Source: Gemmatimonadota bacterium (GTDB lineage Bacteria > Gemmatimonadota > Gemmatimonadetes > Gemmatimonadales > GWC2-71-9). From it: 12,185 nucleotides of DNA. Below the pieces are notes generated by a model. It saw only the letters and a list, made by a program, of their open reading frames with translations. It had not been told where the DNA came from and did no database searches. The stretch covers positions 1 to 12,185 of the forward strand of contig JACZUR010000039.1 in NCBI GenBank assembly GCA_022573095.1. The letters are read 5' to 3'. The position numbers and the translations under genes are program-made. Of this stretch, positions 6,678-12,185 are shown one piece after another (position 1 is the stretch's first letter; the number at the start of each line of letters is the position of its first letter).

Positions 6678-6682
6678 CAGTT

Positions 6683-7864
6683 ATGCCTTTCAAAGGTGTT
6701 GATTTTTACGATATAGATTCTCTCCTCTCCGAGGAGGAGAGGGCTGTTCGAGATACCGTGCGAAAATGGGTTGACGATGAAGTCATGCCCATAATCGGTG
6801 AATACTACATTGAAGGAAAATTCCCGTCCCAGCTAGTTCCCCAGATGGCTGAGCTTGGATTCTTTGGCGCGAACCTACCAGAAAAATTCGGCTGTGCGGG
6901 CCTCAACAACGTCGCCTACGGCCTGATCATGCAGGAATTGGAACGAGGTGACAGCGGCATCAGGTCGTTCGCGTCCGTCCAGGGTGCATTGGTCATGTAT
7001 CCTATCTACCAGTTCGGTAGCGAAGAACAGAAGTCCGAATGGCTCCCAAAGCTTGCTAGCGGTGAGGCGATTGGTTGCTTTGGACTTACGGAAGCCGACT
7101 TCGGATCCAACCCCGGTGGTATAATCACAACGGCAAGAGAGACATCCGATGGATGGGTCCTGAACGGCGCGAAGATGTGGATCACCAACGGAACCACTGC
7201 AGACGTCGCGATCATCTGGGCGAAGACGGGCGAAATCGAAGATGTTTCCTCGATTCGCGGTTTCATCGTACCGACCTCAACGGACGGGTTCTCAGCAAAA
7301 GATCAAAAAGGGAAACTGTCTCTCCGGGCTAGCGACACGAGCGAACTGGTACTGGAGGACGTCGCGGTGGATAGCGGAGCCTTGCTTCCCAACAGTGCGG
7401 ACCTCAAGAGCCCGCTCATGTCTCTTACCCAGGCCCGATACGGTATTGCATGGGGTGCTCTCGGTGCGGCAATGGCATGCTACGAAGAAGCGGTAAATTA
7501 CTCGACGAATCGTGTGATGTTCGACAAACCCATTGGTGGATACCAGTTGCAGCAGGCCCGCCTGGCTGAGATGCTGACCGAGATAACGAAGGGACAGCTG
7601 CTAGCGCTGCAGCTTGGAAGGTTGAAAGACAAGGGAACTATGACCCCCCAACAGGTATCGCTGGCGAAGCGCAACAACGTAAACATCGCGACCGATGTTG
7701 CTCGAGAAGCCCGCCGCTTGCTTGGTGCGAACGGAATCCTCAGCGAATATCAATCGATGCGCCACATGGCCAACCTGGAGAGCGTCTACACGTATGAGGG
7801 CACCCACGACATCCACACTCTGGTGCTTGGCCAGGCGATAACCGGGATGAGCGCCTTTTCGTAA
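6683..7864 (+). CDS. gcdH: Acyl-CoA dehydrogenase, glutaryl-CoA dehydrogenase type
   Basis: A 393-residue FAD enzyme of the acyl-CoA dehydrogenase family that oxidises a short acyl-CoA and hands electrons to ETF. It matches the glutaryl-CoA dehydrogenase branch along its length: E87 and R94-S-F-A-S98-V-Q, a block that in human GCDH contacts the glutaryl carboxylate; C-F-G-L-T-E; W-I-T-N; R-Y-G-I-A-W-G; and T-Y-E372-G-T-H-D-I-H with the catalytic Glu. The expected product is crotonyl-CoA plus CO2 in lysine, tryptophan or aromatic breakdown, although the motif Q-G-A-L replaces Q-S-S-L of the human enzyme. ATG 6683 is chosen; TTG 6674, overlapping the previous stop as TTGA, would add three residues. 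It ends the co-directional run. The ETF genes it needs lie just beyond the inverted lipoprotein gene. Confidence 0.9.
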   Translation: MPFKGVDFYDIDSLLSEEERAVRDTVRKWVDDEVMPIIGEYYIEGKFPSQLVPQMAELGFFGANLPEKFGCAGLNNVAYGLIMQELERGDSGIRSFASVQGALVMYPIYQFGSEEQKSEWLPKLASGEAIGCFGLTEADFGSNPGGIITTARETSDGWVLNGAKMWITNGTTADVAIIWAKTGEIEDVSSIRGFIVPTSTDGFSAKDQKGKLSLRASDTSELVLEDVAVDSGALLPNSADLKSPLMSLTQARYGIAWGALGAAMACYEEAVNYSTNRVMFDKPIGGYQLQQARLAEMLTEITKGQLLALQLGRLKDKGTMTPQQVSLAKRNNVNIATDVAREARRLLGANGILSEYQSMRHMANLESVYTYEGTHDIHTLVLGQAITGMSAFS

Positions 7865-7866
7865 CC

Positions 7867-7901
7867 GGGGGCAGGTGGGGGCGGTGACGGGGGGTGAAGG
7901 G
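7867..7901 (+). other. Canonical G-quadruplex motif after the acyl-CoA dehydrogenase stop
   Basis: Four G-runs lie on the plus strand: G5 at 7867-7871, G5 at 7877-7881, G6 at 7889-7894 and G3 at 7899-7901. The loops are 5, 7 and 4 bases, which satisfies the standard G3+N1-7 pattern. It begins two bases after the stop codon of the acyl-CoA dehydrogenase, so it would form in the 3' end of that mRNA or in the non-template DNA. Confidence 0.6.
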
Positions 7902-7921
7902 AGGCTCGGTGTAACCTCCCT
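7898..7921. terminator. Terminator-like hairpin between convergent genes
   Basis: AGGGAGG at 7898-7904 pairs perfectly with CCTCCCT at 7915-7921 around a 10-base loop. The stem can be lengthened by G7896-C7922 and T7895-A7923 with one bulged A. It sits between the convergent ends at 7864 and 7927, where a bidirectional terminator is expected. No clear U-tract follows on either strand, so intrinsic termination would be weak. Confidence 0.45.
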
Positions 7922-7926
7922 CAGGT

Positions 7927-9105
7927 TCAGGCGCGTGGTTTGTTGATACGGTGCAGCCGGATCTGCTCGATGTCCAGATCGTCCCGAACTATCCCCAGCA
8001 CATAGTCACTTCCGATATCCAGGATTTGCAGTCCGGTGGGGATCGCAATCTGGCCCAGGTAATTGCCGGTGGGATCGAACACGGAACGCCACTGTTCGAG
8101 CAGCCCCGGTATCGGATATTCTTCCACCCAGATATTCCCTTCTGCGTCCAGGTCAAAGCTCCGGTATGCAGGAAAGAATCCAGGCAGCGGTGCTTGCGAC
8201 TGCCGGTGCGAGCGATCGACGCGTAACTCCGCATGGCGTTGAGTTACGGGTACCGGTTCGTGTTCTCTTGAAACGATAGTATGCAGCGTACCCGTTAGGT
8301 CCAATACCCTGATCTCGTAGATGTCATTCGACCCCACATAGATACTGTTGTCTGCTACCCTGTAAGTGGTAAAGTGCGGGAATATCGCTTGCTCAAAACC
8401 GCCCCCGCCCCCGCCTCCACTGACATAGATTTCGGGGCCTGGAAAGGTTCCCATCTCAGCGGCCGGGATCGCCGAGGGGCCGTAGTTGAAGAGTCGCTGC
8501 GTAAGACGTACGAGACCCTGGTTTCGGCCCGCCGGAGGAGCGAGCGTGCTAACGACCAGGCTGCCGTTTGCGGCGATACCTTCCAAATTCGCAAAAGATG
8601 GAATTGAATTGTCTGACTGAAGTGTCATCGAGCGCGTGAATGATCCAGTCGTATCGAAGATCGATAGCCTTTGAGTGCGGTGATCGAACGCTGCGATACG
8701 ACCTTCGCCGTATCTGCCGATCCACGTAATACTTCGAAACTCACCGGGACCGGACCCCTCCCGCCCTGTGGAATACAAGTAAGAGCCTTGGCTTGAGTAA
8801 AAACTGAGTTGTTTGTTCCCATCGTCGGCGGCGACGATCGTACCGCTTGCAAGCCTTAGAGCGCCTGCAACCCGGTACAGTGTGTGGGCGCCTTGCGTAC
8901 CGTCTCGACCGGCGCTCATTGTCGCATTGGATTCCACCGTCCACCGATCTGCCGGTTTCCATGACGGTTCTTTGTTCGTGACTATGGTCACTCCGGCGCT
9001 ATCTACGCTCCGACTGCTGTGGATGGATTCCGGGGAACCACACCCAATGGCGAGGGACAGGAGAGGGAGAGATGTGTGGATGAACGATCTGCTTGGTAGA
9101 TTCAC
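7927..9105 (-). CDS. Six-bladed beta-propeller lipoprotein
   Basis: A 392-residue predicted lipoprotein read from GTG 9105. The N-terminus is M-N-L-P-S-R-S-F followed by a hydrophobic stretch and lipobox L-A-I-G-C, with Cys22 as the lipidated residue. The mature part has repeated strand blocks with NHL/six-bladed-propeller character, for example L-S-F-Y-S-S-Q-G-S-Y-L, G-R-E-G-S-G-P-G-E-F, L-S-I-F-D-T-T-G-S and S-V-F-D-P-T-G-N-Y. The G-x-G-P-G-E-F turn is typical of such extracytoplasmic proteins. Seven consecutive Gly occur at 230-236. Function is unknown; ligand or protein binding at the cell surface is likely. Start choice: GGAG at 9114-9117 is eight bases before GTG 9105, and a candidate promoter lies just upstream. 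ATG 9157 would add 18 hydrophilic residues before the signal peptide and lies inside that promoter. The gene is inverted relative to all its neighbours. Confidence 0.82.
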   Translation of the reverse strand: MNLPSRSFIHTSLPLLSLAIGCGSPESIHSSRSVDSAGVTIVTNKEPSWKPADRWTVESNATMSAGRDGTQGAHTLYRVAGALRLASGTIVAADDGNKQLSFYSSQGSYLYSTGREGSGPGEFRSITWIGRYGEGRIAAFDHRTQRLSIFDTTGSFTRSMTLQSDNSIPSFANLEGIAANGSLVVSTLAPPAGRNQGLVRLTQRLFNYGPSAIPAAEMGTFPGPEIYVSGGGGGGGFEQAIFPHFTTYRVADNSIYVGSNDIYEIRVLDLTGTLHTIVSREHEPVPVTQRHAELRVDRSHRQSQAPLPGFFPAYRSFDLDAEGNIWVEEYPIPGLLEQWRSVFDPTGNYLGQIAIPTGLQILDIGSDYVLGIVRDDLDIEQIRLHRINKPRA

Positions 9106-9113
9106 AATGCCAG

Positions 9114-9117
9114 CTCC
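9114..9117 (-). promoter_or_regulatory. Ribosome binding site for the propeller lipoprotein
   Basis: GGAG on the minus strand, eight bases before GTG 9105. It supports the shorter N-terminus that gives a standard lipoprotein signal. Confidence 0.55.
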
Positions 9118-9144
9118 GGATGATGTTGGATGACGTCTACGTTC

Positions 9145-9173
9145 GTCATAGCGGGTCATTCCGGACTAACCAA
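9145..9173 (-). promoter_or_regulatory. Candidate promoter for the propeller lipoprotein
   Basis: On the minus strand TTGGTT (9168-9173) is separated by 17 bases from TATGAC (9145-9150). Matches to the sigma-70 consensus are partial (3/6 and 4/6). Position is good: transcription would start near 9138, giving a leader of about 33 bases before GTG 9105. Confidence 0.3.
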
Positions 9174-9214
9174 AGTAGTGCGAGATGGACCGATCTCTTG
9201 CGCCCCCGGATAAC

Positions 9215-9243
9215 TTGGTCAGGTTCGACACCTCCGATTACCT
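9215..9243 (+). promoter_or_regulatory. Weak candidate promoter for the etf operon
   Basis: TTGGTC (9215-9220), a 17-base spacer and TTACCT (9238-9243) give a poor but correctly spaced sigma-70-like pair about 80 bases before the etfB start. The -35 half shares TTGGT with the opposing candidate promoter. It is offered only because the ETF genes need a promoter in this divergent region. Confidence 0.2.
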
Positions 9244-9244
9244 T

Positions 9245-9264
9245 TAGTCGCGTGTAGTCGCGTG
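9245..9264. repeat. Perfect 10-bp tandem direct repeat upstream of etfB
   Basis: TAGTCGCGTG occurs at 9245-9254 and again immediately at 9255-9264. The period is about one helical turn, so two identical protein contacts on the same DNA face are possible. It lies 60 bases before the etfB start, near where transcription would begin from the weak candidate promoter. Replication slippage is the alternative. Confidence 0.6.
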
Positions 9265-9273
9265 CGGCGAGAT

Positions 9274-9298
9274 GCACCAGCGTTCGCCGCTCCGGTGC
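9274..9298 (+). promoter_or_regulatory. Stem-loop in the etfB leader
   Basis: GCACC (9274-9278) and AGCG (9279-9282) pair with CGCT (9288-9291) and GGTGC (9294-9298) around a TTCGC loop, with a two-base CC bulge. The nine-pair stem ends about 26 bases before GTG 9325 and leaves the ribosome site free. It could tune stability or translation; no known riboswitch pattern is seen. Confidence 0.4.
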
Positions 9299-9315
9299 GG
9301 TGCCAACCAGAAGAT

Positions 9316-9319
9316 GGAG
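9316..9319 (+). promoter_or_regulatory. Ribosome binding site deciding the etfB start
   Basis: GGAG lies five bases before GTG 9325. Together with the family N-terminus K-I-A-V-C-I-K-R-V-P-D-T it selects 9325 over the in-frame GTG at 9262. Confidence 0.6.
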
Positions 9320-9324
9320 CCAAT

Positions 9325-10077
9325 GTGAAAATTGCTGTCTGCATCAAGCGAGTCCCCGATACGGAAACCCGTATCAAGATCGCTGATGACGGAAAGTCGA
9401 TAGTTGAAGCTGGGATCAAGTTTACGTTGAATCCCTACGATGAGTATGCGATGGAAGAGGCTCTGAAACTCAAGGAGGCCGCCGGTGAGGGCGAGGTGAT
9501 AGCTATTGCCGTCGGAACTGATTCATCTCAGGAGACGATCCGCACTACACTGGCGATGGGAGCCGATCGAGGTATTCTGCTCAGGATGGAAGACGCCCCT
9601 CACGATGTTCTTGCAACCGCTAGAATTCTTGCCACCGAACTACGAGATGGCGATTACGATCTAATTTTGTTCGGCAAGCTGGCGATCGATGACTACAGCC
9701 AGGCTGTCGGTACAATGGTTGGCGAGCTACTAGGGATCCCGAGTGTAAGCGCAGTGGCGACACTCACGATCTCCGATGGCAAAGGCACAGCTGAGCGGGA
9801 GATTGAGGGCGGAGTAGAAGTGGTCGAGTTCGCCCTTCCGGCGGTGATTACGGCGGACAAGGGACTCAACGAACCGCGATATCCGGCACTACGCGGAATC
9901 ATGATGGCCAAGAAAAAACCGCTTGAGGTTAGGGATGTATCTTGGGACTCGGTCCAGGTCGAGCTACTGAGTTTGGAACTGCCTCCAGCAAGAGCCGCCG
10001 GGAGGATCGTGGGCGAAGGTGTTGCAGGTGTGGGCGCGCTGATTGAGGTGCTGAAGTCGGAAGCGAAGGTGCTGTGA
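9325..10077 (+). CDS. etfB: Electron transfer flavoprotein, beta subunit
   Basis: A 250-residue EtfB, the usual family length. With EtfA it forms the soluble heterodimer that carries electrons from acyl-CoA and related dehydrogenases to ETF-QO; the beta subunit binds AMP and docks the dehydrogenase. Signatures are the K-I-A-V-C-I-K-R-V-P-D-T start, N-P-Y-D-E at 36-40, the A-I-D-D-Y-S-Q-A-V-G nucleotide-binding region, and the A-D-K-G-L-N-E-P-R-Y-P block beginning at 177 that ends in G-I-M-M-A-K-K-K, near the recognition loop for partner dehydrogenases. The start is GTG 9325, with GGAG upstream; an earlier in-frame GTG at 9262 would add residues encoded by the leader hairpin and not seen in the family. 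The gene is first in the etfB-etfA-ETF-QO operon and overlaps etfA by one base. Confidence 0.95.
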   Translation: MKIAVCIKRVPDTETRIKIADDGKSIVEAGIKFTLNPYDEYAMEEALKLKEAAGEGEVIAIAVGTDSSQETIRTTLAMGADRGILLRMEDAPHDVLATARILATELRDGDYDLILFGKLAIDDYSQAVGTMVGELLGIPSVSAVATLTISDGKGTAEREIEGGVEVVEFALPAVITADKGLNEPRYPALRGIMMAKKKPLEVRDVSWDSVQVELLSLELPPARAAGRIVGEGVAGVGALIEVLKSEAKVL

Positions 10078-11051
10078 TGGGTACCGTACTGGCGGTACTG
10101 GAACAGCGCGACGGAACCTTAAAGAAGGTTTCGTACGAAGTGCTTTCCGCTGCGCGCCAGATAGCTGAGAAGACCGGCGACGTCGTACATGCAGTTGTCC
10201 TAGGACCGCCCGAAACTGATGTGACCGGTCTGGGTGCTTACGGTGCTGACAACGTAACATTGGTGGGCGATGGACGGCTTGAACTCTATCAGGCCGGACT
10301 GTATGCCGGCGCGTTGGTTGAATCGGTGAACGCAGCCGGTTCGACCGCGATACTACTCGCGGCTACCGCTCTGGGGAAAGATCTGGCGCCGCGGATTGTC
10401 GCCAGACTTGGCAGCGCGCTTGCGTCTGACGTTATCGGACTCGACTACGACAACGGCATTATCGCGGTCCGTCCGGTCTATTCCGGGAAGGCAATTGCCA
10501 AGGTAAAGCTCTCTGGCGCCGCGCCGGTCGTCTCGGTGAGGCCGAACGCCTTTGCTCCCCTCAGTGACTCTCGAGCGGGAGAGGTCACGCAGGTCGCTCT
10601 CGGTGAGGGAATAGTGGCGCGAAGTGAAACTGTGCAGGTGAAGGAACCGGCGACAGCGACACTCGACGTTGCTGAGGCGAGTGTCATCGTCAGCGGTGGC
10701 CGGGGCTTGAAAGAGCCCGAGAATTTCAAGCTCATAGAAGATCTCGTCGCTGCGTTCGGTGGCGATGCCGCGGTGGGAGCTTCGCGTGCTGTTGTGGACG
10801 CGGGCTGGAGATCTCACGCCGAGCAGGTTGGACAGACCGGCAAGACAGTAAGTCCAAAGCTGTACATCGCTGTCGGTATTTCCGGCGCCATTCAGCACAT
10901 CGCCGGCATGCGGACGGCGAAAGTCATCGTCGCAATCAACCGCGACAAGGATGCACCGATCTTTAAGATCGCGGATTATGGGATAGTCGGAGACCTATTT
11001 GAAGTGGTCCCGAAGCTCGCTGAAGAGATAGCCAAAATAAAGCAGAGCTGA
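10077..11051 (+). CDS. etfA: Electron transfer flavoprotein, alpha subunit
   Basis: A 324-residue EtfA, close to the usual 310-330. The N-terminal half has the adenine-nucleotide-alpha-hydrolase-like fold shared with EtfB. The C-terminal FAD domain shows S-G-G-R-G at 206-210 followed by K-E-P-E-N-F, G-Q-T-G-K at 252-256, and G-I-S-G-A-I-Q-H at 267-274, then I-N-R-D-K-D-A-P-I-F. These contact the flavin and its pyrophosphate and are characteristic of ordinary rather than bifurcating ETF pairs when found beside ETF-QO; that last point is contextual inference. ATG 10077 overlaps the etfB stop as TGATG, with GAAGG seven bases upstream. GTG 10074 would add one residue. ETF-QO starts nine bases after the stop, so all three genes should be co-transcribed. 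Confidence 0.95.
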   Translation: MGTVLAVLEQRDGTLKKVSYEVLSAARQIAEKTGDVVHAVVLGPPETDVTGLGAYGADNVTLVGDGRLELYQAGLYAGALVESVNAAGSTAILLAATALGKDLAPRIVARLGSALASDVIGLDYDNGIIAVRPVYSGKAIAKVKLSGAAPVVSVRPNAFAPLSDSRAGEVTQVALGEGIVARSETVQVKEPATATLDVAEASVIVSGGRGLKEPENFKLIEDLVAAFGGDAAVGASRAVVDAGWRSHAEQVGQTGKTVSPKLYIAVGISGAIQHIAGMRTAKVIVAINRDKDAPIFKIADYGIVGDLFEVVPKLAEEIAKIKQS

Positions 11052-11060
11052 TTTTGTATC

Positions 11061-12185
11061 GTGGCTGACAGGCGCGTGAAGCCTTCCGAGATCCAGCCCT
11101 CACTTCCGGTCGACGACATAGTTGTCAGCGGACCGGTAGACCCCGAGAGCATCGAGATGGATGTGCTCTTTGTTGGAGGAGGTCCTGCAGGCCTCGCGGG
11201 AGCGATTGAACTTGCCCGCCTGGTACAGCGAGACAACGAGTCTGGCAATGGCTTGGGTGAGGTGGCAATAGCGGTCTTGGAAAAATCGGAAACACTTGGC
11301 GAACACTGTTTGTCGGGTGCGATTATCAATCCGGTCGTGTTCCAGCACCTCTTTCCTGACATTACAGACGAGGACTTCCCCTTTTTCCAGGTAGTCGAGA
11401 ACGACAAAGTGTATTTCCTGACTGAACGCGGTTCGTTCAGGATACCAACACCACCTACCATGCACAACAAAGGTTACTACTCGGCGTCGCTGAGCGAGGT
11501 CGTGCGCTGGCTTGGTGAAAAGGCAGAGCAACTCGGTGTCAATGTGTTTCCAGGTTTCCCCGCCGAACGCCTGCTGGTGAACGGAGACCAAGTGATTGGT
11601 GTGCGCACCGTAGCCTCTGGCTTGGATCGAAACGGGAGTGAAACTGCGAACTATATGCCGCCAACGGATATCGTGGCCAAGATCACCGCGCTGGCTGAGG
11701 GAACGCGAGGTGCTCTCTCACAGGCGTTTCTGGAGTGGCAGCAGATCGGATCCCCTAACCCGCAGATCTTTGCTCTTGGTGTTAAGGAGTTGTGGGAGGT
11801 CAAGGAGCCGCTCCGCAGCGTCGTGCACACGATGGGCTGGCCTCTTTCCCAGGACGTATTCGGCGGAAGTTTCATGTATCCACAGGGCGAAAATCTGGTT
11901 TCGCTGGGATTGGTAGTCGGACTGGATTATCGGGATGCCTCGCTGGACGTTCACGAGCTGTTGCAGCGGATGAAAGGACATCCTCTGTTTGAAAAACAGC
12001 TTACAGGTGGAGAGGTGGTGGAGTGGGGAGCTAAGACCATTCCGGAAGGAGGCTACTACAGCCTTCCAACTCGGTTTCACGGTGACGGCGTTTTGCTGCT
12101 AGGGGATGCCATCGGTTTGGTTAACGTCCCCGCGCTGAAAGGAATTCATTACGCAATGCAATCTGGAGTTTTCGCTGCTCGAGTG
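11061..12185 (+). CDS. Electron transfer flavoprotein:ubiquinone oxidoreductase (5' part)
   Basis: The first 375 residues of ETF-QO, open to the window end. The enzyme is a membrane-associated FAD and 4Fe-4S protein that oxidises reduced ETF and reduces ubiquinone or menaquinone. Features: FAD-binding G39-G-G-P-A-G; L-E-K with L-G-E-H-C-L-S-G-A-I; G-E-K-A-E-Q-L-G-V; L-D-R-N-G; A-K-I-T-A-L-A-E-G; G-V-K-E-L-W; G-W-P-L; Y-x-G-G-S-F-like F-G-G-S-F-M-Y; L-V-S-L-G-L-V-V-G-L-D-Y; and the N-V-P-A-L-K-G-I-H-Y-A-M segment. The C-terminal cysteine cluster domain is beyond the window. The start is GTG 11061, nine bases after etfA; about 38 residues precede the FAD motif. ATG 11157 (D-V-L-F-V-G-G-G) is a less likely start. 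No signal peptide is visible, as expected for a protein monotopic on the cytoplasmic membrane face. Confidence 0.93.
   Translation, partial: MADRRVKPSEIQPSLPVDDIVVSGPVDPESIEMDVLFVGGGPAGLAGAIELARLVQRDNESGNGLGEVAIAVLEKSETLGEHCLSGAIINPVVFQHLFPDITDEDFPFFQVVENDKVYFLTERGSFRIPTPPTMHNKGYYSASLSEVVRWLGEKAEQLGVNVFPGFPAERLLVNGDQVIGVRTVASGLDRNGSETANYMPPTDIVAKITALAEGTRGALSQAFLEWQQIGSPNPQIFALGVKELWEVKEPLRSVVHTMGWPLSQDVFGGSFMYPQGENLVSLGLVVGLDYRDASLDVHELLQRMKGHPLFEKQLTGGEVVEWGAKTIPEGGYYSLPTRFHGDGVLLLGDAIGLVNVPALKGIHYAMQSGVFAARV

Noticed and set aside
9262..9324. GTG 9262 as the etfB start
   Set aside because: It would place the tandem repeat and hairpin in coding sequence and add 21 residues not expected for EtfB; GTG 9325 has a ribosome site and the family N-terminus.
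10353..10898. Minus-strand open frame of 181 codons opposite etfA
   Set aside because: The opposite strand encodes a clear EtfA; the antisense product has no motif and no ribosome site was evident.
11100..11591. Minus-strand open frame of 163 codons at the ETF-QO locus
   Set aside because: The plus strand carries an uninterrupted ETF-QO frame through the whole interval, so this is a shadow.
1..12185. Mobile element, CRISPR array, toxin-antitoxin or phage-defence locus
   Set aside because: No transposase, integrase, spaced repeat array, terminal inverted repeats or recognised defence domain was seen in any frame.

Overview
The window reads as one chromosomal block of a moderately GC-rich, aerobic, Gram-negative-type bacterium. 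Two predicted lipoproteins, frequent GTG/TTG starts, overlapping genes, and the combination of a six-bladed-propeller lipoprotein, a DUF885 protein and an N-terminally extended SprT-like protein resemble Gemmatimonadota. That assignment is an inference from protein style, not from a marker gene. I see no rRNA, tRNA, CRISPR array, transposase or phage gene, so this is mostly housekeeping and catabolic DNA.

Layout, left to right. (1) 1-555 is the 3' end of a LeuA-type acyl-transfer synthase. A DUF885 predicted metallopeptidase follows, ending at 2174; its conserved N-terminus extends upstream of any usable standard start codon. (2) 2355-3110 is a FabG-like SDR oxidoreductase. (3) 3191-7864 is a tight co-directional run: small lipoprotein, NAD-type isocitrate dehydrogenase, two-TM zinc-ribbon protein, calcineurin-like phosphoesterase, SprT-like zinc protease, and glutaryl-CoA-dehydrogenase-type acyl-CoA dehydrogenase. 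Neighbours overlap or nearly touch. (4) 7865-7926 lies between convergent genes and holds a canonical G-quadruplex motif that shares bases with a terminator-like hairpin. (5) 7927-9105 on the minus strand is a beta-propeller lipoprotein. (6) 9106-9324 is a divergent promoter region with a perfect 10-bp tandem repeat and a leader hairpin. (7) 9325-12185 carries etfB, etfA and ETF:ubiquinone oxidoreductase, the last cut by the window edge.

The clearest functional unit is electron transfer: an acyl-CoA dehydrogenase reduces ETF (EtfBA), and ETF-QO passes the electrons to the quinone pool. Isocitrate dehydrogenase supplies TCA-cycle flux. The zinc-ribbon/phosphoesterase/SprT trio between isocitrate dehydrogenase and the acyl-CoA dehydrogenase has no obvious metabolic link to them and is the least explained part. 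I did not find a convincing new multi-gene defence or mobile system. The best leads are the DUF885 start problem, the active-site Asn-to-Ser change in isocitrate dehydrogenase, the G-quadruplex/hairpin overlap, and the zinc-ribbon/phosphoesterase/SprT trio.
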